A stretch of DNA of 64,000 nt from Ignelater luminosus (Eukaryota; Arthropoda; Insecta; Coleoptera; Elateridae): contig VTPC01091314.1 in NCBI GenBank assembly GCA_011009095.1, positions 50,096 to 114,095 of the forward strand, read 5' to 3'. The translations under genes and the position numbers were made by a program. Below, piece after piece: positions 10,497 to 20,940 of the stretch; positions within the stretch are counted from its first letter, which is position 1; every line of letters begins with the position of its first letter. Under the pieces are notes generated by a model. It saw only the letters and a program-made list of their open reading frames with translations. It was not told the origin of the DNA and did not search any database.

Positions 10497-11480
10497 CTGA
10501 AATTTATAATAAATTAGTAAGGAACACATTTAAACTGTTTAGTATTGTCATTTCGTACAATTAGCAACAAAAACTTTTTCAACAGTCGCATATTTTTTCA
10601 ATACGCAGAATCAATGAAAAATTAATTTGATCTGCGCTTGCCTGTACACGCTTCTTCTAATTTTAAAAATGTGAAAGTTTATGTAAATGTCAAACTGATT
10701 TATCGGAGTTTTCAGGAACGGAAAAGATATAACTGCCCTTTTATTTACATTGTTTGAAATGGTTAATTTGTTTGAAGTATTTGTTTCTTTCAACATCAGT
10801 TCTGAATTCCCGGGACTTTCTTGTTATACTCGTAACTTATGAGATAAAAAAGCAGAACAATTTAATTTCTTTAGTTACATATGTAATGTATTTGCATTTA
10901 CTAACTATATAAGACGTCTTCATCTTAACACCTACACTGTTTTCATCGTTAGTACTTTCTGAATTTATTTGATTAAGTTCTTTAAAAGTAAAGAAAAACT
11001 TTAAGATATAAGAAACTGCTTTATGAAATATTGAAAGCTTTGCGAAAGAACGACAAAGCAAGACTTAATTTATTATAGGAGAAACTTAAACAAGATAGGA
11101 AAATAAAAAGTTTTATCTAAAATGATATATCAGCAGGGAACTGCTATGGATGACTCAACATTCTAGTAGGTGTCAAACAGCAAATATTTCAAAAGCAACA
11201 TAAAAGTAGTTCAACTTTTTTAATTTACAAGGCCCTTTTCTATTTATATCTTTAGACTCTTTTTCAAGCTTTTATTAATTTTTTTGTGACTTCTTAATTT
11301 GATCTTTTTACTCTTCCTGCGCATCTTGAATATTCTTCAATTCTTTACTCGATTTTTATCTACTTTTTGCTGCTGTCTTTTGTTATGTTATTAAAAACTA
11401 TAAGGTGGACCGCCCAGTTTGTGCTTCTAACTGGTTTCTTTAATAATTATTTTGTTTTGTCATAACAACAAAACAAATAT
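10497..11480. other. Intron, nothing seen
   Basis: AT-rich intron with short random ORFs only (for example 10611-10796 and 10837-11061 on the minus strand), neither of which looks coding. Confidence 0.5.
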
Positions 11481-11504
11481 TGTAGTTTTAGCTACTGGTT
11501 ACCT

Positions 11505-11615
11505 TCAGTTACATGTATTTGATACAAGACTAGGGCAGACTATAATTGACACGTAAATCATCTGAATTCTACGATCAACTACTAGAAATACCTCCTTCGA
11601 CTGCCATGTGCTTAG
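11505..11615 (+). repeat. Direct repeat, copy 1 (partner at 13357)
   Basis: The stretch from ACATGTATTTGATACAAGAC to TCGACTGCCATGTG matches 13357-13499 in the same orientation. Copy 2 has about 40-50 extra bases in the middle (near 13392-13440), so copy 1 looks deleted. Both copies lie close to the inverted repeat at 12.6-14.0 kb. Confidence 0.75.
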
Positions 11616-12587
11616 TAAAGCTTGTTCTAAAGTAACAAAATCCAGTGTTTAGTGTTTTGCTGCTAGATATATCGCTCTATTATTATCAGTACTTAATTAT
11701 ACAAGTTGCATTCGGCTTTCCTACGTTATCTCAAATTGTGCAGATTCCCATAAGAGATCTGCTAGTCTTTTTTTTCTTCCCCACTTGTTTTCTAATACAG
11801 CTTCATCTGTAATTCATCTTTATGCTGTGTGTCTATCCAAAATTGCATAAATTTTTCCGACCTTTTAATCCTTTCAAACTATTTACATTTCTAGTCTCTT
11901 GTTACTTTACTTTCGAACGTACTCTATATTCCTTTATGAATTGGGTAGTTTTTCTTCCCTTCTACCATTTGGCTTGATCAGTTCCTATTTGTTTTATTAT
12001 GATTACCTTTAAATTGTTATGGTAAGTCTTCTCGGTAGAGAACATTATATTGGTTACAGTAATTTTTCCATATCGATCAGCAATTCAGGAATATTTTGAA
12101 TCTACCATCCAGTCAACCAACGTATGTTTAGTCTACATCGCCTCTAACCGACCTTACAAGAACTTTTTATACGGTTACACATTACTGATTTCTAATGCAG
12201 TCTCTGCATAAATCATTATAGAGAAATCAATATATATATACAGAGAGAGAGGTGTCTTTGCTGCCTATTTATGCCTTTTGTGACGCTTCTCTTTTTTAAC
12301 TCTCTTGAAATAGAAACGGGTGTGACAAATACTGATCGGGATCCCCGTTGTTTAAAAACAAGTTCAGCTCTGCCCTCCATCAACCTCTTCAAACAAGTAA
12401 TTACAAATTAAACTTAATTAAAACAAATCTATAGTAAGAACTTCTTCACCCAGGGCCACTGAGGAGCGCTTCTCAATGGTTCAATATCTAACGTCGGTCG
12501 AGTATGCTTTGATCTTGGATTATAGAATGAGTGACTCTAAGGTAAGTTTAACAGATTCAAATGTAAACAAGTTTAAATAATGCTTGT
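11616..12587. other. Intron between repeats, nothing firm
   Basis: AT-rich DNA with a short (TA)n(GA)n tract near 12230-12250. It separates direct-repeat copy 1 from the left inverted-repeat arm and may be part of the same composite element. Confidence 0.35.
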
Positions 12588-12947
12588 GGAGCCGAAAAAA
12601 ACGAAAAAAACCAAATTTCGATGATTTCGGCTTTTCTCTGGTGATTTCAACAGTTTTATTATTTAAGCATTTATCTCAATACCTGATGAGGTAAAATACC
12701 AATTTTCATTGAATTTCACCGGATAATATCAGAGAAAATGGAATTTTTGTTAATCAAATGCGTCAAGTTTGGACTAGCTTGGACACTTTGAGCGCAGGTT
12801 GGCGCAGAATACTATTCAATCAAAACAATCCTTATTACTTTTCGTATCTTCCACTGCTACAACTGACTCGTTGTAGTAAGTCGGCTAGGAGATATACGAC
12901 ATCAAATATGCTCAAACTATCACCGCGACGGAAGTTAAAACTTTTTG
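12588..12947 (+). repeat. Left arm of a large inverted repeat
   Basis: The arm contains GTTTGGACTAGCTTGGA, AATCAAAACAATCCTTAT, GACTCGTTGTAGTAAGTCGG and ATATACGACATCAAATATG. All of these recur, inverted, at 13680-13995 with scattered differences. The left arm carries about 40-50 extra bases near 12625-12670. Such long arms around a roughly 0.7-kb centre suggest a foldback-type or long-TIR DNA element. Confidence 0.8.
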
Positions 12948-13358
12948 TCTGCTACGTCCTGACTGCTTCCAGTTCCTTTTTATATGGTCATAAATATGTT
13001 CTAACCTCTTTCTCAGGACTGCTTCTTGTGACGATGACAATGTTGAGTTTTGCTGGCGTGTTACTATTGACTCAGCTTCTTGCACAAAAGGGGACATTTC
13101 CTGAGATGCATCAAACGCTGTCCACACATCTCTGATAATTACCTTTGTACCTTTGACGGCTTGTTTTGGTGAATGCTCATAGCTTTTCTTGCGCGCTGCA
13201 TGGCGAGCGTGACATTCAGTGGTGAAGACGCTATCCTCAAAACCTGTGGTTGGTGTACGTGACGAAATTTTGCCTGAACCAGATAGGAAGCTCGCCTCTC
13301 CTATCCCCCCTAGCATAGCCACCATTAGCTGGGGCACTGATAGATTGCCTTGCTTCAA
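12912..13358 (-). CDS. Unidentified 148-codon ORF inside an inverted repeat
   Basis: An uninterrupted minus-strand ORF of 148 codons begins MKQGNLSVPQLMVAMLGGIG. It has a mixed, protein-like composition: a Gly/Ser-rich start, a basic middle (CHARHAARKKSYEHSPKQ), then VWTAFDASQEMSPFVQEAES and a charged, helix-prone tail (LRKRLEHIYDHIKRNW). I recognise no family. Its 3' end runs into the left inverted-repeat arm. A 125-codon ORF overlaps it on the plus strand (12758-13135), so at most one of them is real. It could be the remnant of an element-borne gene or a gene piece captured between the arms. There is no ribosomal, transposase or retroelement signature. Confidence 0.35.
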   Translation of the reverse strand: MKQGNLSVPQLMVAMLGGIGEASFLSGSGKISSRTPTTGFEDSVFTTECHARHAARKKSYEHSPKQAVKGTKVIIRDVWTAFDASQEMSPFVQEAESIVTRQQNSTLSSSQEAVLRKRLEHIYDHIKRNWKQSGRSRQKVLTSVAVIV

Positions 13359-13499
13359 TTACGTGTATTTGCTACAAGACTAGGGCAGATTTACAAACTA
13401 TAATTGCCTGTGAGTTGTTTTAATAAATAAGGAAACCACACGTAAATCATCTGAATTCTGCGAACAACTACTAGAAATACCTCCTTCTACTGCCATGTG
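13357..13499 (+). repeat. Direct repeat, copy 2 (partner at 11505)
   Basis: This is the longer copy of the 11505-11615 repeat, including an internal stretch missing from copy 1. It sits in the spacer between the two inverted-repeat arms. Confidence 0.75.
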
Positions 13500-13674
13500 A
13501 ACTCAGTTGAGGCGAACTATCATGGAACAAGGCATCCATGATCGAAAAGTAAATAGAATCTTTATTGGTCTAGAGCCTCGCCCTCGCCTTCTCCATGGAA
13601 GCAGTTACACAAGGCGTTTTTATAACGACGATGGACTCCTTCCCTTGTGGCTGGTTCCACTTTATCAAAGGATT

Positions 13675-13995
13675 AAGATGCAAGTTCTAACTTCCGTGGC
13701 GGTGACAATTTGAGTATATTTGATGTCGTATATCTTCTAGCCGACTTGCTTTAACGAGTCAGTTGTAGCAGGGGAAAACACTACAAGGGATAAGGATTGT
13801 TTTGATTGAATAGTACTCTACGCCAATCAGCGCCCAAAGTATCCAGGCTAGTCCAAACTCGATCCTTCTAACTAACAGAAATTCCATTTTCTATGAATTT
13901 ATCCGGTAAAATTCAATAAAAATCATCATCATCAGGTTTTGAGATAAACGGAAACGCCGAAATTCGGTTTTTTCGTGTTTCTCGGGTTTTCTTTC
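13675..13995 (-). repeat. Right arm of the large inverted repeat
   Basis: It is the reverse complement of the left arm at 12588-12947, with many substitutions and small indels, so the element is not recent. Its outer end carries CGAAATTCGGTTTTTTCG, matching the left-arm start. Confidence 0.8.
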
Positions 13996-14965
13996 ATTCG
14001 TGTGTCTGCGTATGTAAACCTTAATTTGTTCTAATTTAAAATATGCATAATCCTCTCTTCCATGTTTCTCTTTTTAGCACTTATGTTTCTAGGGAAACGG
14101 CCTTGTTTGGGTTAGATATTAGTAAAAGGTGATCTATAGATAATAAAACGCACTCTTCTGCAATCTTATATGTCAGTCTGCATATAACCCAGAATATATT
14201 TTAATACGAACTTCCCATGTACTCCTCTGGAGAATTTCTTATAAGCCTCATTAAATTATATCAGTACGGTCACAGATAGCATTAAAACGTCTAGTAAATG
14301 CAACATAAAAATTTAGGACGTGCAAGCTTCTATAAATTCTGGGAAATCTTATATTTCCGGAAGAGAGCAGAAATCTACACTTCTTGAATTGAATTTCATT
14401 ATCCCCAGAAAGGTAAACAGATATTCAGGGAATCATATTTCTAGAAGTTTTTGAAACGTTTATTAATCAACATATCCGAAGTTACTTTTTGACAATTTTG
14501 AATTGAATTAATTAAATAACAACTTGTAATTTGTTTTATTAACAACTTGTCATTTTATCTATCATATTTGCAAAACAGATTATTGTTCATCAATCATAAC
14601 TCCAAGTGAGGTATTTCAAAATGTTTATTCTTGTCATTAAAAGCTACAAAATGGGACTTTGGATTGACTCAGCAACAAACAACACTATTAGGTTATTTAA
14701 TTAAAATATAACTTATATACGAAATGAGGCCAGAATAAAAAAATTAGTCAACAAAGAGATATTATGACTGCTCAAGGTACAGCCTGATTTTTAAAAACTT
14801 CATACCTACCCGATTCTCAAACTATTTTTGTAACATAAGTTAGGAGATTAGTTTTGATTTCTTAGACCTATGAGATTTGGGACTGATTAATTTGAAAATC
14901 CTTGTGAAACAGAGGTTTTGCTGTTAAGCTTTATCGTGTTTTTATATTACTATTTCTTTTCTTTA
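13996..14965. other. Intron, nothing seen
   Basis: AT-rich intron with no recognised repeat ends or coding frames. Confidence 0.5.
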
Positions 14966-15106
14966 TTAATGTAGTATCATCGACAAGTGGCCGTAGTCGT
15001 CATCTAAGTAGCCTTTCGTCTTTACAGCAATACAGGGTGCATGTTCCTGATCATCTTTTAATTCACCTACAAGAAGCTTTTCCAACTTTAATAAACCTGA
15101 AGTCAA
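14966..15106 (-). other. Short protein-like open frame, unidentified
   Basis: A 46-codon open frame without an early Met reads LLKLEKLLVGELKDDQEHAP, then CIAVKTKGYLDDDYGHLS and ends at TAA. A pyrimidine-A-G (TTGACTTCAG) occurs near its start. The composition is much more protein-like than the surrounding DNA. It does not fit the phase of the host gene (neighbours are in phase 0 and a stop follows), so it is more likely an exon of something else or a mobile-element relic. Confidence 0.3.
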
Positions 15107-16075
15107 TTAGTTTTAAAATTTTATAATTCCATCCTGTCGATTTTATTACAAATTCTGTTGAGCCTTTTTATAGTATTTTATTTGTTTAACAACCTACTTT
15201 TAAAACGTGTTCATTAGAAGCATCTATATAGTTCAATACAGAAAATAATTAATTGCAATAGTTAGTTCAACGGAAAAGTAATCATAAACTTTTAATAGTA
15301 GTGCAGGAATTTAGTTGTAAAGTCCGTTACTGATTGCTGATAATTTAGGAGGTTCAGAGCTTTCTTGCTGAATTATTGGATTTGTAGTTACAACCAAAAT
15401 AAACTTATCGTTTCTCTTTATAATTTATCACACTGTAACGATGTTTCTTTTATATGTCTTTAAAGAATTTGTGAATAAAGCAATGTCGGAATCAAATGTG
15501 AAACTTACATTAGTCATTGTTCTTTCTTAATTCCAATTGGAAGATTTTAGTATAAAATATGGCATTTTATTTTTAGAAAAGTTTCAGTTTTTAATAAAAT
15601 ATTATATCTGGGGGGTGATATAACACAGTTAGAAACTGCTGTCCAGCTTAGATAATAAAAGATTGTTTTAGAATCTAAACGAAATAACAGCAAAACTTAT
15701 CGCATGTTCTTAATGTTTTATAAAGTCTTTTTTGGTACATAAAATTCTCTCTTACTGTTAAGAAGGTAAAATGTATTTTTCAGTAATAAAAAAGGTAAAT
15801 CAATACTACAATACGTGTAACATTACATCAGTAGATATGTAATTTGGTTTTAATGACTTTAATATGGCAGTTACTTTTGTATTTCTCAAAAAATGCTAAT
15901 AAGAAACAGAATCAGTTAAAATATGTGTTCTATATACAACCAATTATTATTTTGTTCCTCTTCATTTAATAAAAATACTTGAATAAAATGCATGAACAAT
16001 AACTTAGTTTCCATTACTAAAATAGGTTTTTCTTAAAAGCGAGTAAAAATAAATTTCTGTAAAGTAGATATTAAC
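15107..16075. other. Intron, nothing seen
   Basis: AT-rich intron just downstream (minus sense) of exon 16371-16076. No coding signal. Confidence 0.5.
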
Positions 16076-16371
16076 CTGATTTGCAGGACTGTGATAGCGT
16101 TGGTAGTGGCCAGGACTAAGATGTTGTTGGTGCGTGTATGGGGGCGGTAGGTGATGCTGTTGCCCAGGAGTATCATCCCTTTCGTACGAGTTTTCCCTGG
16201 AAGTCTCGAGAGAGCGCTGAGGGGTGTGAATCTGGTGTGCCGCCGATCGAAACTGCGAAGCAGAGGAGTTCGGATGCTGACCTACGGGGTAGTTCAAGTC
16301 AGATGTGTAGTCGCTATCTTCCGAATACCCCGCTGAAATTTCATTTTCAAACTGATTAGAAGTGGAACGGG
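16076..16371 (-). CDS. Host gene internal exon (largest, His/Gln/Pro-rich)
   Basis: This 296-nt exon has a TTTTTCAG acceptor and a GTTAAT donor. It starts with CC, completing the codon begun by the T of exon 53059-52914 (TCC, Ser), and ends in phase 0. The frame reads RSTSNQFENEISAGYSEDSD, YTSDLNYPVGQHPNSSASQF, a polar stretch with TPQRSLETSRENSYERDD, and an HQQHLSPGHYQRYHSPANQ tail. The acidic GYSEDSDYTSD block and the later His/Gln/Pro-rich region indicate a disordered scaffold linker with potential phosphosites. I saw no folded domain. GC content is clearly higher than in the flanking introns, which supports a real exon. The family is a guess only; a presynaptic protein such as Unc-13 is possible. 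Confidence 0.88.
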
Positions 16372-17136
16372 CTGAAAAAGGAGCACAGATAATTGGACAA
16401 TTATTTCGAATGGTCACTTTTAATAAAATCGCTTCATTTCTAAATTTTGTTCCCGCGAGTTTCGCGAATGGATTTTAAAATGGGTTTGCAAAATGCTAGC
16501 TAATTAATATAATAATTATTAAATTAAATGTTTTTTGTCAAAATACTGTTAGTTTTGTAAATAACACTCAAATTAAAATTTGCTTTAACTTGCATATTTA
16601 TTCAAAATGTTTAGTTTCCTTGGGGAGCTAAATAAGTTTCATGAACTAGTGTATGCATACATAAAATATAAACTTATTCAAATCAAACGCAAATGAATAT
16701 TTAACTGCCTCTCTACGCTAGTAAGAATATCTAATTTTGTAATTGCTAATAGACATGTCACGGAAATGCTCTAGTTAATGGTACGAAGGTACGAAAATAT
16801 CCAAGAAGTGGCTATAGAGTTTTATAAAATGGTTAATGTTTAATGTGATAGTTATGAATTATATTTTTGACCGTTTTGAATTCATGTTATATTTTTCCAA
16901 GGTTTTACTTTCTTGCGAAAAGCCATTTAAATATAAAAGCATTTCTAGCATGTATTCTATTACGTACTGCCACTTTTATCTCAGGTCCAGTCGTATCAAA
17001 AGTATTCAACAGTTGTTACTTTGATGTACTAACAGTACATTACTATAAAAACTCAAAAATCGTTTCCCAAAGTTCACAACAATCTTACAATTTATTGTTA
17101 ACTAGGTTTGTTATAATACAATATAGGCTGTAATAT
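16372..17136. other. Start of a 36.5-kb host intron, nothing seen
   Basis: This is the beginning, nearest the 3' exon, of the 16372-52913 intron. AT-rich, with no features before the MITE at 17137. Confidence 0.5.
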
Positions 17137-17557
17137 ACAGGGTGTTTCGGGAGGAAAAAATATTTAGACGATATGTTTAGTTGGCCAAAATAAGAAAACT
17201 AAACCCACATGTCTAAGTCCGATTTTTAACTTGTTATGAAGAGAATTGGTTTTTAAAGTGTAAGCATCAATCTAACTATTGAGTGAAATAAAATCAAAAT
17301 ATTGTACAAATGTTTTTACAAACAGTACCGATATGTTTAATTTGTAATGAAACACGTGAAAGTTTGGAATATTCTCAGAAATATTCCACCAACCTGGTTC
17401 CATCTGACTGTTATGTCGACTCATTTGCTAATTGCTTTGATAGATAATTTTAAGTCAATAATGATTATCACTTATTACATATAAGGGTTTATTTTTCTTC
17501 TTTCGACTTCCTGAACTCAGGCCTCAAATACTTCTCTTTTCTCCCGAAGTACCTTGA
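17137..17557. mobile_element. MITE with ACAGGGTGTTTC-type ends
   Basis: The left end ACAGGGTGTTTCGGGAGG and the right end, read inverted as TCAAGGTACTTCGGGAG, form imperfect terminal inverted repeats of about 20 bp around a 380-bp non-coding interior. Related ends occur on the element at 38296-38876. No transposase is present, so it is non-autonomous. The superfamily cannot be assigned from these ends alone. Confidence 0.55.
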
Positions 17558-17927
17558 ATATTATAAAACGCCCAAAACATTATCCTCTCCTACTGATTAA
17601 AAATTCAGTTATTATTTTAGTCCTAAACTATTTTTGAAATAACTTATCGATACCAGGAATACAGTGTAGAAATAAATTCTGCGGTTTCAATATTTACAAG
17701 CATTCACGTGGCATTCAACAGTTCTTTTAATGGTATCCAGATTTTCTATTGCATAATTTACAAGAATACATTTCTCTGTGTTCCAAACTTCCGCCTAAAA
17801 ATATTTGAGAAAATCCTGATTATGAAGAAACCCTTTTAAATTCTAGCCACTTCTACCAAAGAAAGTCCCACCTCGATAGATTCCTGGAATGTAGGACATT
17901 TGTGAACAAACAAAAGACGATCGGTGG
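17558..17927. other. Intron, nothing seen
   Basis: AT-rich spacer between the MITE and the Tc1-like element. Confidence 0.5.
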
Positions 17928-17929
17928 TA

Positions 17930-19208
17930 TAATGGGTTAGTCATAAGTAAAGCCACTTTTTTCAAAGTCACTTTATTGAACGAGATGATACAAACAAAAC
18001 ATTTTCCTTATACAAATAACAAAATTAATGTTTCCTTTTATTAGCTTTAATTTTCAAAAGAGCATAAACACCTTCCCTAGATATTAGTCGTAATTTTCTT
18101 TTAAAGTCCTTTACAAAACTTTGCCCAGACTCTGCTGCCACTTCTGCAGTAATATAAATAATATAAAGTTCTTAGCTGGTATGGACCTTTGAGAATACTT
18201 TCTTTTTGATAATGCCCAGAATTTTTTTATTGGCCGCCCTTGAGGTAAATTTGGAGTGTTTGATTCTCGATCAATAAATTTAACATTAACCTGAGTTAAA
18301 AATTCGGTCACTCTTTTAGAATAATGAGCTGGTGCTAAATCCGACCAAAAGATTACATCTTCTTTTGAATGTTGTTTTTCAATAAATGGGATCAAAAAAT
18401 TCTTTAGAATATTTAAATAAGCATCGGTATCAATCGTTCCTTTCCTCACATAGGGCTTAGAAACATTGCCATCAGAATCAATCGCTTGCCATACTAAACA
18501 TTTGCTAGGGAATTTAGTTTTTGGTCGAAATCTTACTTGATAGGGAACAGAATTAGTATCTTTTGCCAGGAATTTCATCGGGATCACAAAGTATATAACT
18601 TTCATCATCCAGGACAATCTTTTTTCCATCAAGCATTGCACGATAAAGCTTCGCTGCTCCTTTACGGCATCTTTCCTCTTGGTTTTTTATATACTTTGGT
18701 GCAGATGTTTGGACAAATGACTTAATAGACAACTTGTTTTTAGCTCTCTGTATAGATGATTGCAAAACTCCTAGTCGAATGCCAAGTTTAGTCGATGAAA
18801 TTCGAGGATTGCTTTTTATCAGTCTCCCAATGTGACGTAAATTTTAATCACTTGTTGCAACTCTAGGTCTTCCGGATAATTTCTGATACTCCATTACACC
18901 TCTCTTAACATATCGGTCTATTATTCTGTAGATGCTACGTCGCGATTTTCCTTCATTTTTAAAATGATTGAATGTAGCACATTTACTGTAATCACTCTGA
19001 GTATAAAACTCGCACACTCGTTTTGCAAAACACTCATTTTCAATTCGTTTCATTTTGTAATAGTTAATATTCTGACAAAATTTTTCATGTTAGTATCCAA
19101 CTGTCAATATGACATTCTTTAAACAGTAAAGAAAGTAATTGTGTTTCATTTGTTTAGCAAGAGTTCTGTAATTTAAAAAAGGTGGTTGTACTTATGACTA
19201 ACCCTTTA
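17930..19208 (-). mobile_element. Tc1-like (IS630-Tc1-mariner) DNA transposon
   Basis: This is a 1.28-kb element with terminal inverted repeats of about 34 bp: the left end TAATGGGTTAGTCATAAGTA and the right end, inverted, TAAAGGGTTAGTCATAAGTA, flanked by TA (17928-17929 and 19209-19210). The transposase lies on the minus strand and nearly fills the element. The inverted repeats still match well, so the insertion is fairly recent, but the gene is damaged. Confidence 0.9.
18111..19053 (-). pseudogene. Tc1-like transposase, broken
   Basis: The frame starts at MKRIENECFAKRVCEFY (19053). An N-terminal helix-turn-helix (FNHFKNEGKSRRSIYRIIDR) ends in a GRP motif (SGRPRVATSD) and runs into an in-frame TAA at 18844-18846. 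The same frame resumes with IGRLIKSNPRISSTKLGIRL and reaches VLDDESYILCDPDE, which holds the first catalytic Asp. A frameshift near 18555-18570 then leads to FRPKTKFPSKCLVWQAIDSD, VIFWSDLAPAHYSKRVTEFL (second Asp) and NTPNLPQGRPIKKFWALSKR. Spacing between the second and third catalytic positions is 37 residues. The third position, normally Glu or Asp in ARPIE-F/W motifs, is Lys here. One stop, one frameshift and a lost catalytic acid make the protein non-functional. Full length would be about 310 residues, normal for the family. Confidence 0.88.
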
Positions 19209-19210
19209 TA

Positions 19211-19396
19211 CTGCGTTTAAGAGCCTTCTTCCTAACAGTACGAGCAAAAATGTTCCACAATCTGTTCCTCAGATACAAACAAAACCTGAAAGAATAGGGG
19301 ATAATCTTTTTAACCTCCCTACAGTACTGTACGTAAAAAAATGTGCTCTCCTAAATTATGTAATAAAAAGTTTTGGTTTTACATTTAAAAGAAACG
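19211..19396. other. Spacer, nothing seen
   Basis: Short AT-rich spacer after the Tc1-like element. Confidence 0.5.
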
Positions 19397-19503
19397 TCAT
19401 TCAGGACATTCATCAATGTCACGTTCCAGAAAACAAGGAACATCTGGATTTCCACGTTTTGCTCTACTCTCAGACTCGCTTGAAGTAACTGTCACTTTGT
19501 ACA
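19397..19503 (-). other. Short open frame after a pyrimidine-rich CAG, unidentified
   Basis: On the minus strand a pyrimidine-rich stretch ending AACCAG is followed by an open frame reading YKVTVTSSESESRAKRGN then PDVPCFLERDIDECPE and a TGA stop. It could be a terminal exon of an unrecognised gene or a repeat-borne frame. It does not fit between the host exons because it contains a stop. Confidence 0.25.
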
Positions 19504-20686
19504 CTGGTTAGGTCTCAACTTAAACCCGAACAGAGCAAAAAAGAAAGCATGGGTGTTCCGCTTTTTTTTTGACACCTTCTATATATTTCTATATATGGTT
19601 TACTTATTCTTGTTTCGTTTTTGCCTTTACTATCATTTTACTTTATGCAGGAATACTTAATATTCCATAACTTACAAGCACTCAAACAATAAGCTCTATT
19701 TATGTTCACGTCTAGAACTTAAGAAGATTTGTAGTTTTATTCTTGAGTTACGTCGCAACTGCATGGGTAATAGTTGAAATTTCCCGATGACTTCTTGCTG
19801 TAATCACTTTGTTATTTATGGAACCATGATCTTTTCGTCGCTGAGTTAACCTCCATGACATCGATATTTTATACTTAAGTAAGTGAGATAGTAAAAGAGA
19901 ATCAAGGTATTAAAGTTTTCTACGTGCAGCTTGAGCTTTATGACTGTGCAGCTCGTCACCGGAATTATCTTGTCAAGATGTAATTCCTTCATCCAGGTTA
20001 TTTATTTCTGACTTTGCTGTTAAACCAACACTTTACCTTCTCTCAGATAAATGATCAATGTTTAGTCAGATAGATCTATATGGAAAACTATAATTTACAT
20101 TATCCTTTTCTTTAACTATTTGGCATCCCAATCTGTAAGTCTCTAAAACTATACTGAGTTTCCTAGTTATCAAATATATTCTTTAAATATTTCCATTAGC
20201 ACCAGAACCTTGCCCAACCTATTTGTTTCTTTTTTTCTTCTAAAGCTTCCTTCTCAAGAAAGTAACTCCCATGTTTTGAAAATTGAAAATATGTCGCCTA
20301 GTTCTTCAGGACAAACTAAAAATTAGATGTTTAGAAATAGTGGATATAAAAACTATGCATAGGAGTCTGATCGAATGTTTGGAAGTTAGACAGAAAAAGG
20401 TCAAACTGAATCTAAACCGCCTAGTTAGATCTCTTCCAATAATCTAAGACAACTTACAGTGGGGTTTGAATTTGATGGTGATTGTAAATAACATTCCTGT
20501 GATCATAATATACTATCTGGTTTTGTGATTCATAGTACTTTAAATTTAATTTAAATGAAAAGCCTCCACGTCGCTCAACTTTAACTGAAACGTAGTACAA
20601 CTAGTACAGTTCTGTAGAACCAAATATTGTAACTAATCTGAAATCTGCCAATTAATGAAAAACAAGGCATGTAGATAAAGAAAACG
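19504..20686. other. Intron, nothing seen
   Basis: AT-rich intron without recognised features. Confidence 0.5.
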
Positions 20687-20940
20687 AACAACAAAAGTCC
20701 CATCTAGATATGACATCCCGATCAAAAAAGAAATAAGCAATAGTTGAAAGCCACTCCTCTGTCAGTAACAACTAAAGTCCCATCTCAACACGACAACCTG
20801 TAAGAAAACAAAAAGAAAATAGGCAGTGTCTAAATTGTTTAAAGTTATTCTCCTACTTTTACCAATAACCAAGATTCCATTTTAATGCGGCAACCTGTTA
20901 CCAGTTTAAAACTAGTAATTTTTCAGCTTCCTGTCCTAGG
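20687..20940 (+). repeat. Three degenerate tandem units
   Basis: Three related units begin at 20687 (AACAACAAAAGTCCCATCT), 20767 (AACAACTAAAGTCCCATCT) and 20874 (AATAACCAAGATTCCATTT). Each is followed by a GACA-CCTG-like core, CGACAACCTG in unit 2. Spacing is 80 and 107 bp. They are probably the remains of a small satellite. Confidence 0.55.

Noticed and set aside
12758-13135. 125-codon plus-strand ORF
   Set aside because: It overlaps the more protein-like minus-strand ORF and runs through the inverted-repeat arm. Its Leu/Ser-rich composition looks like an antisense shadow.
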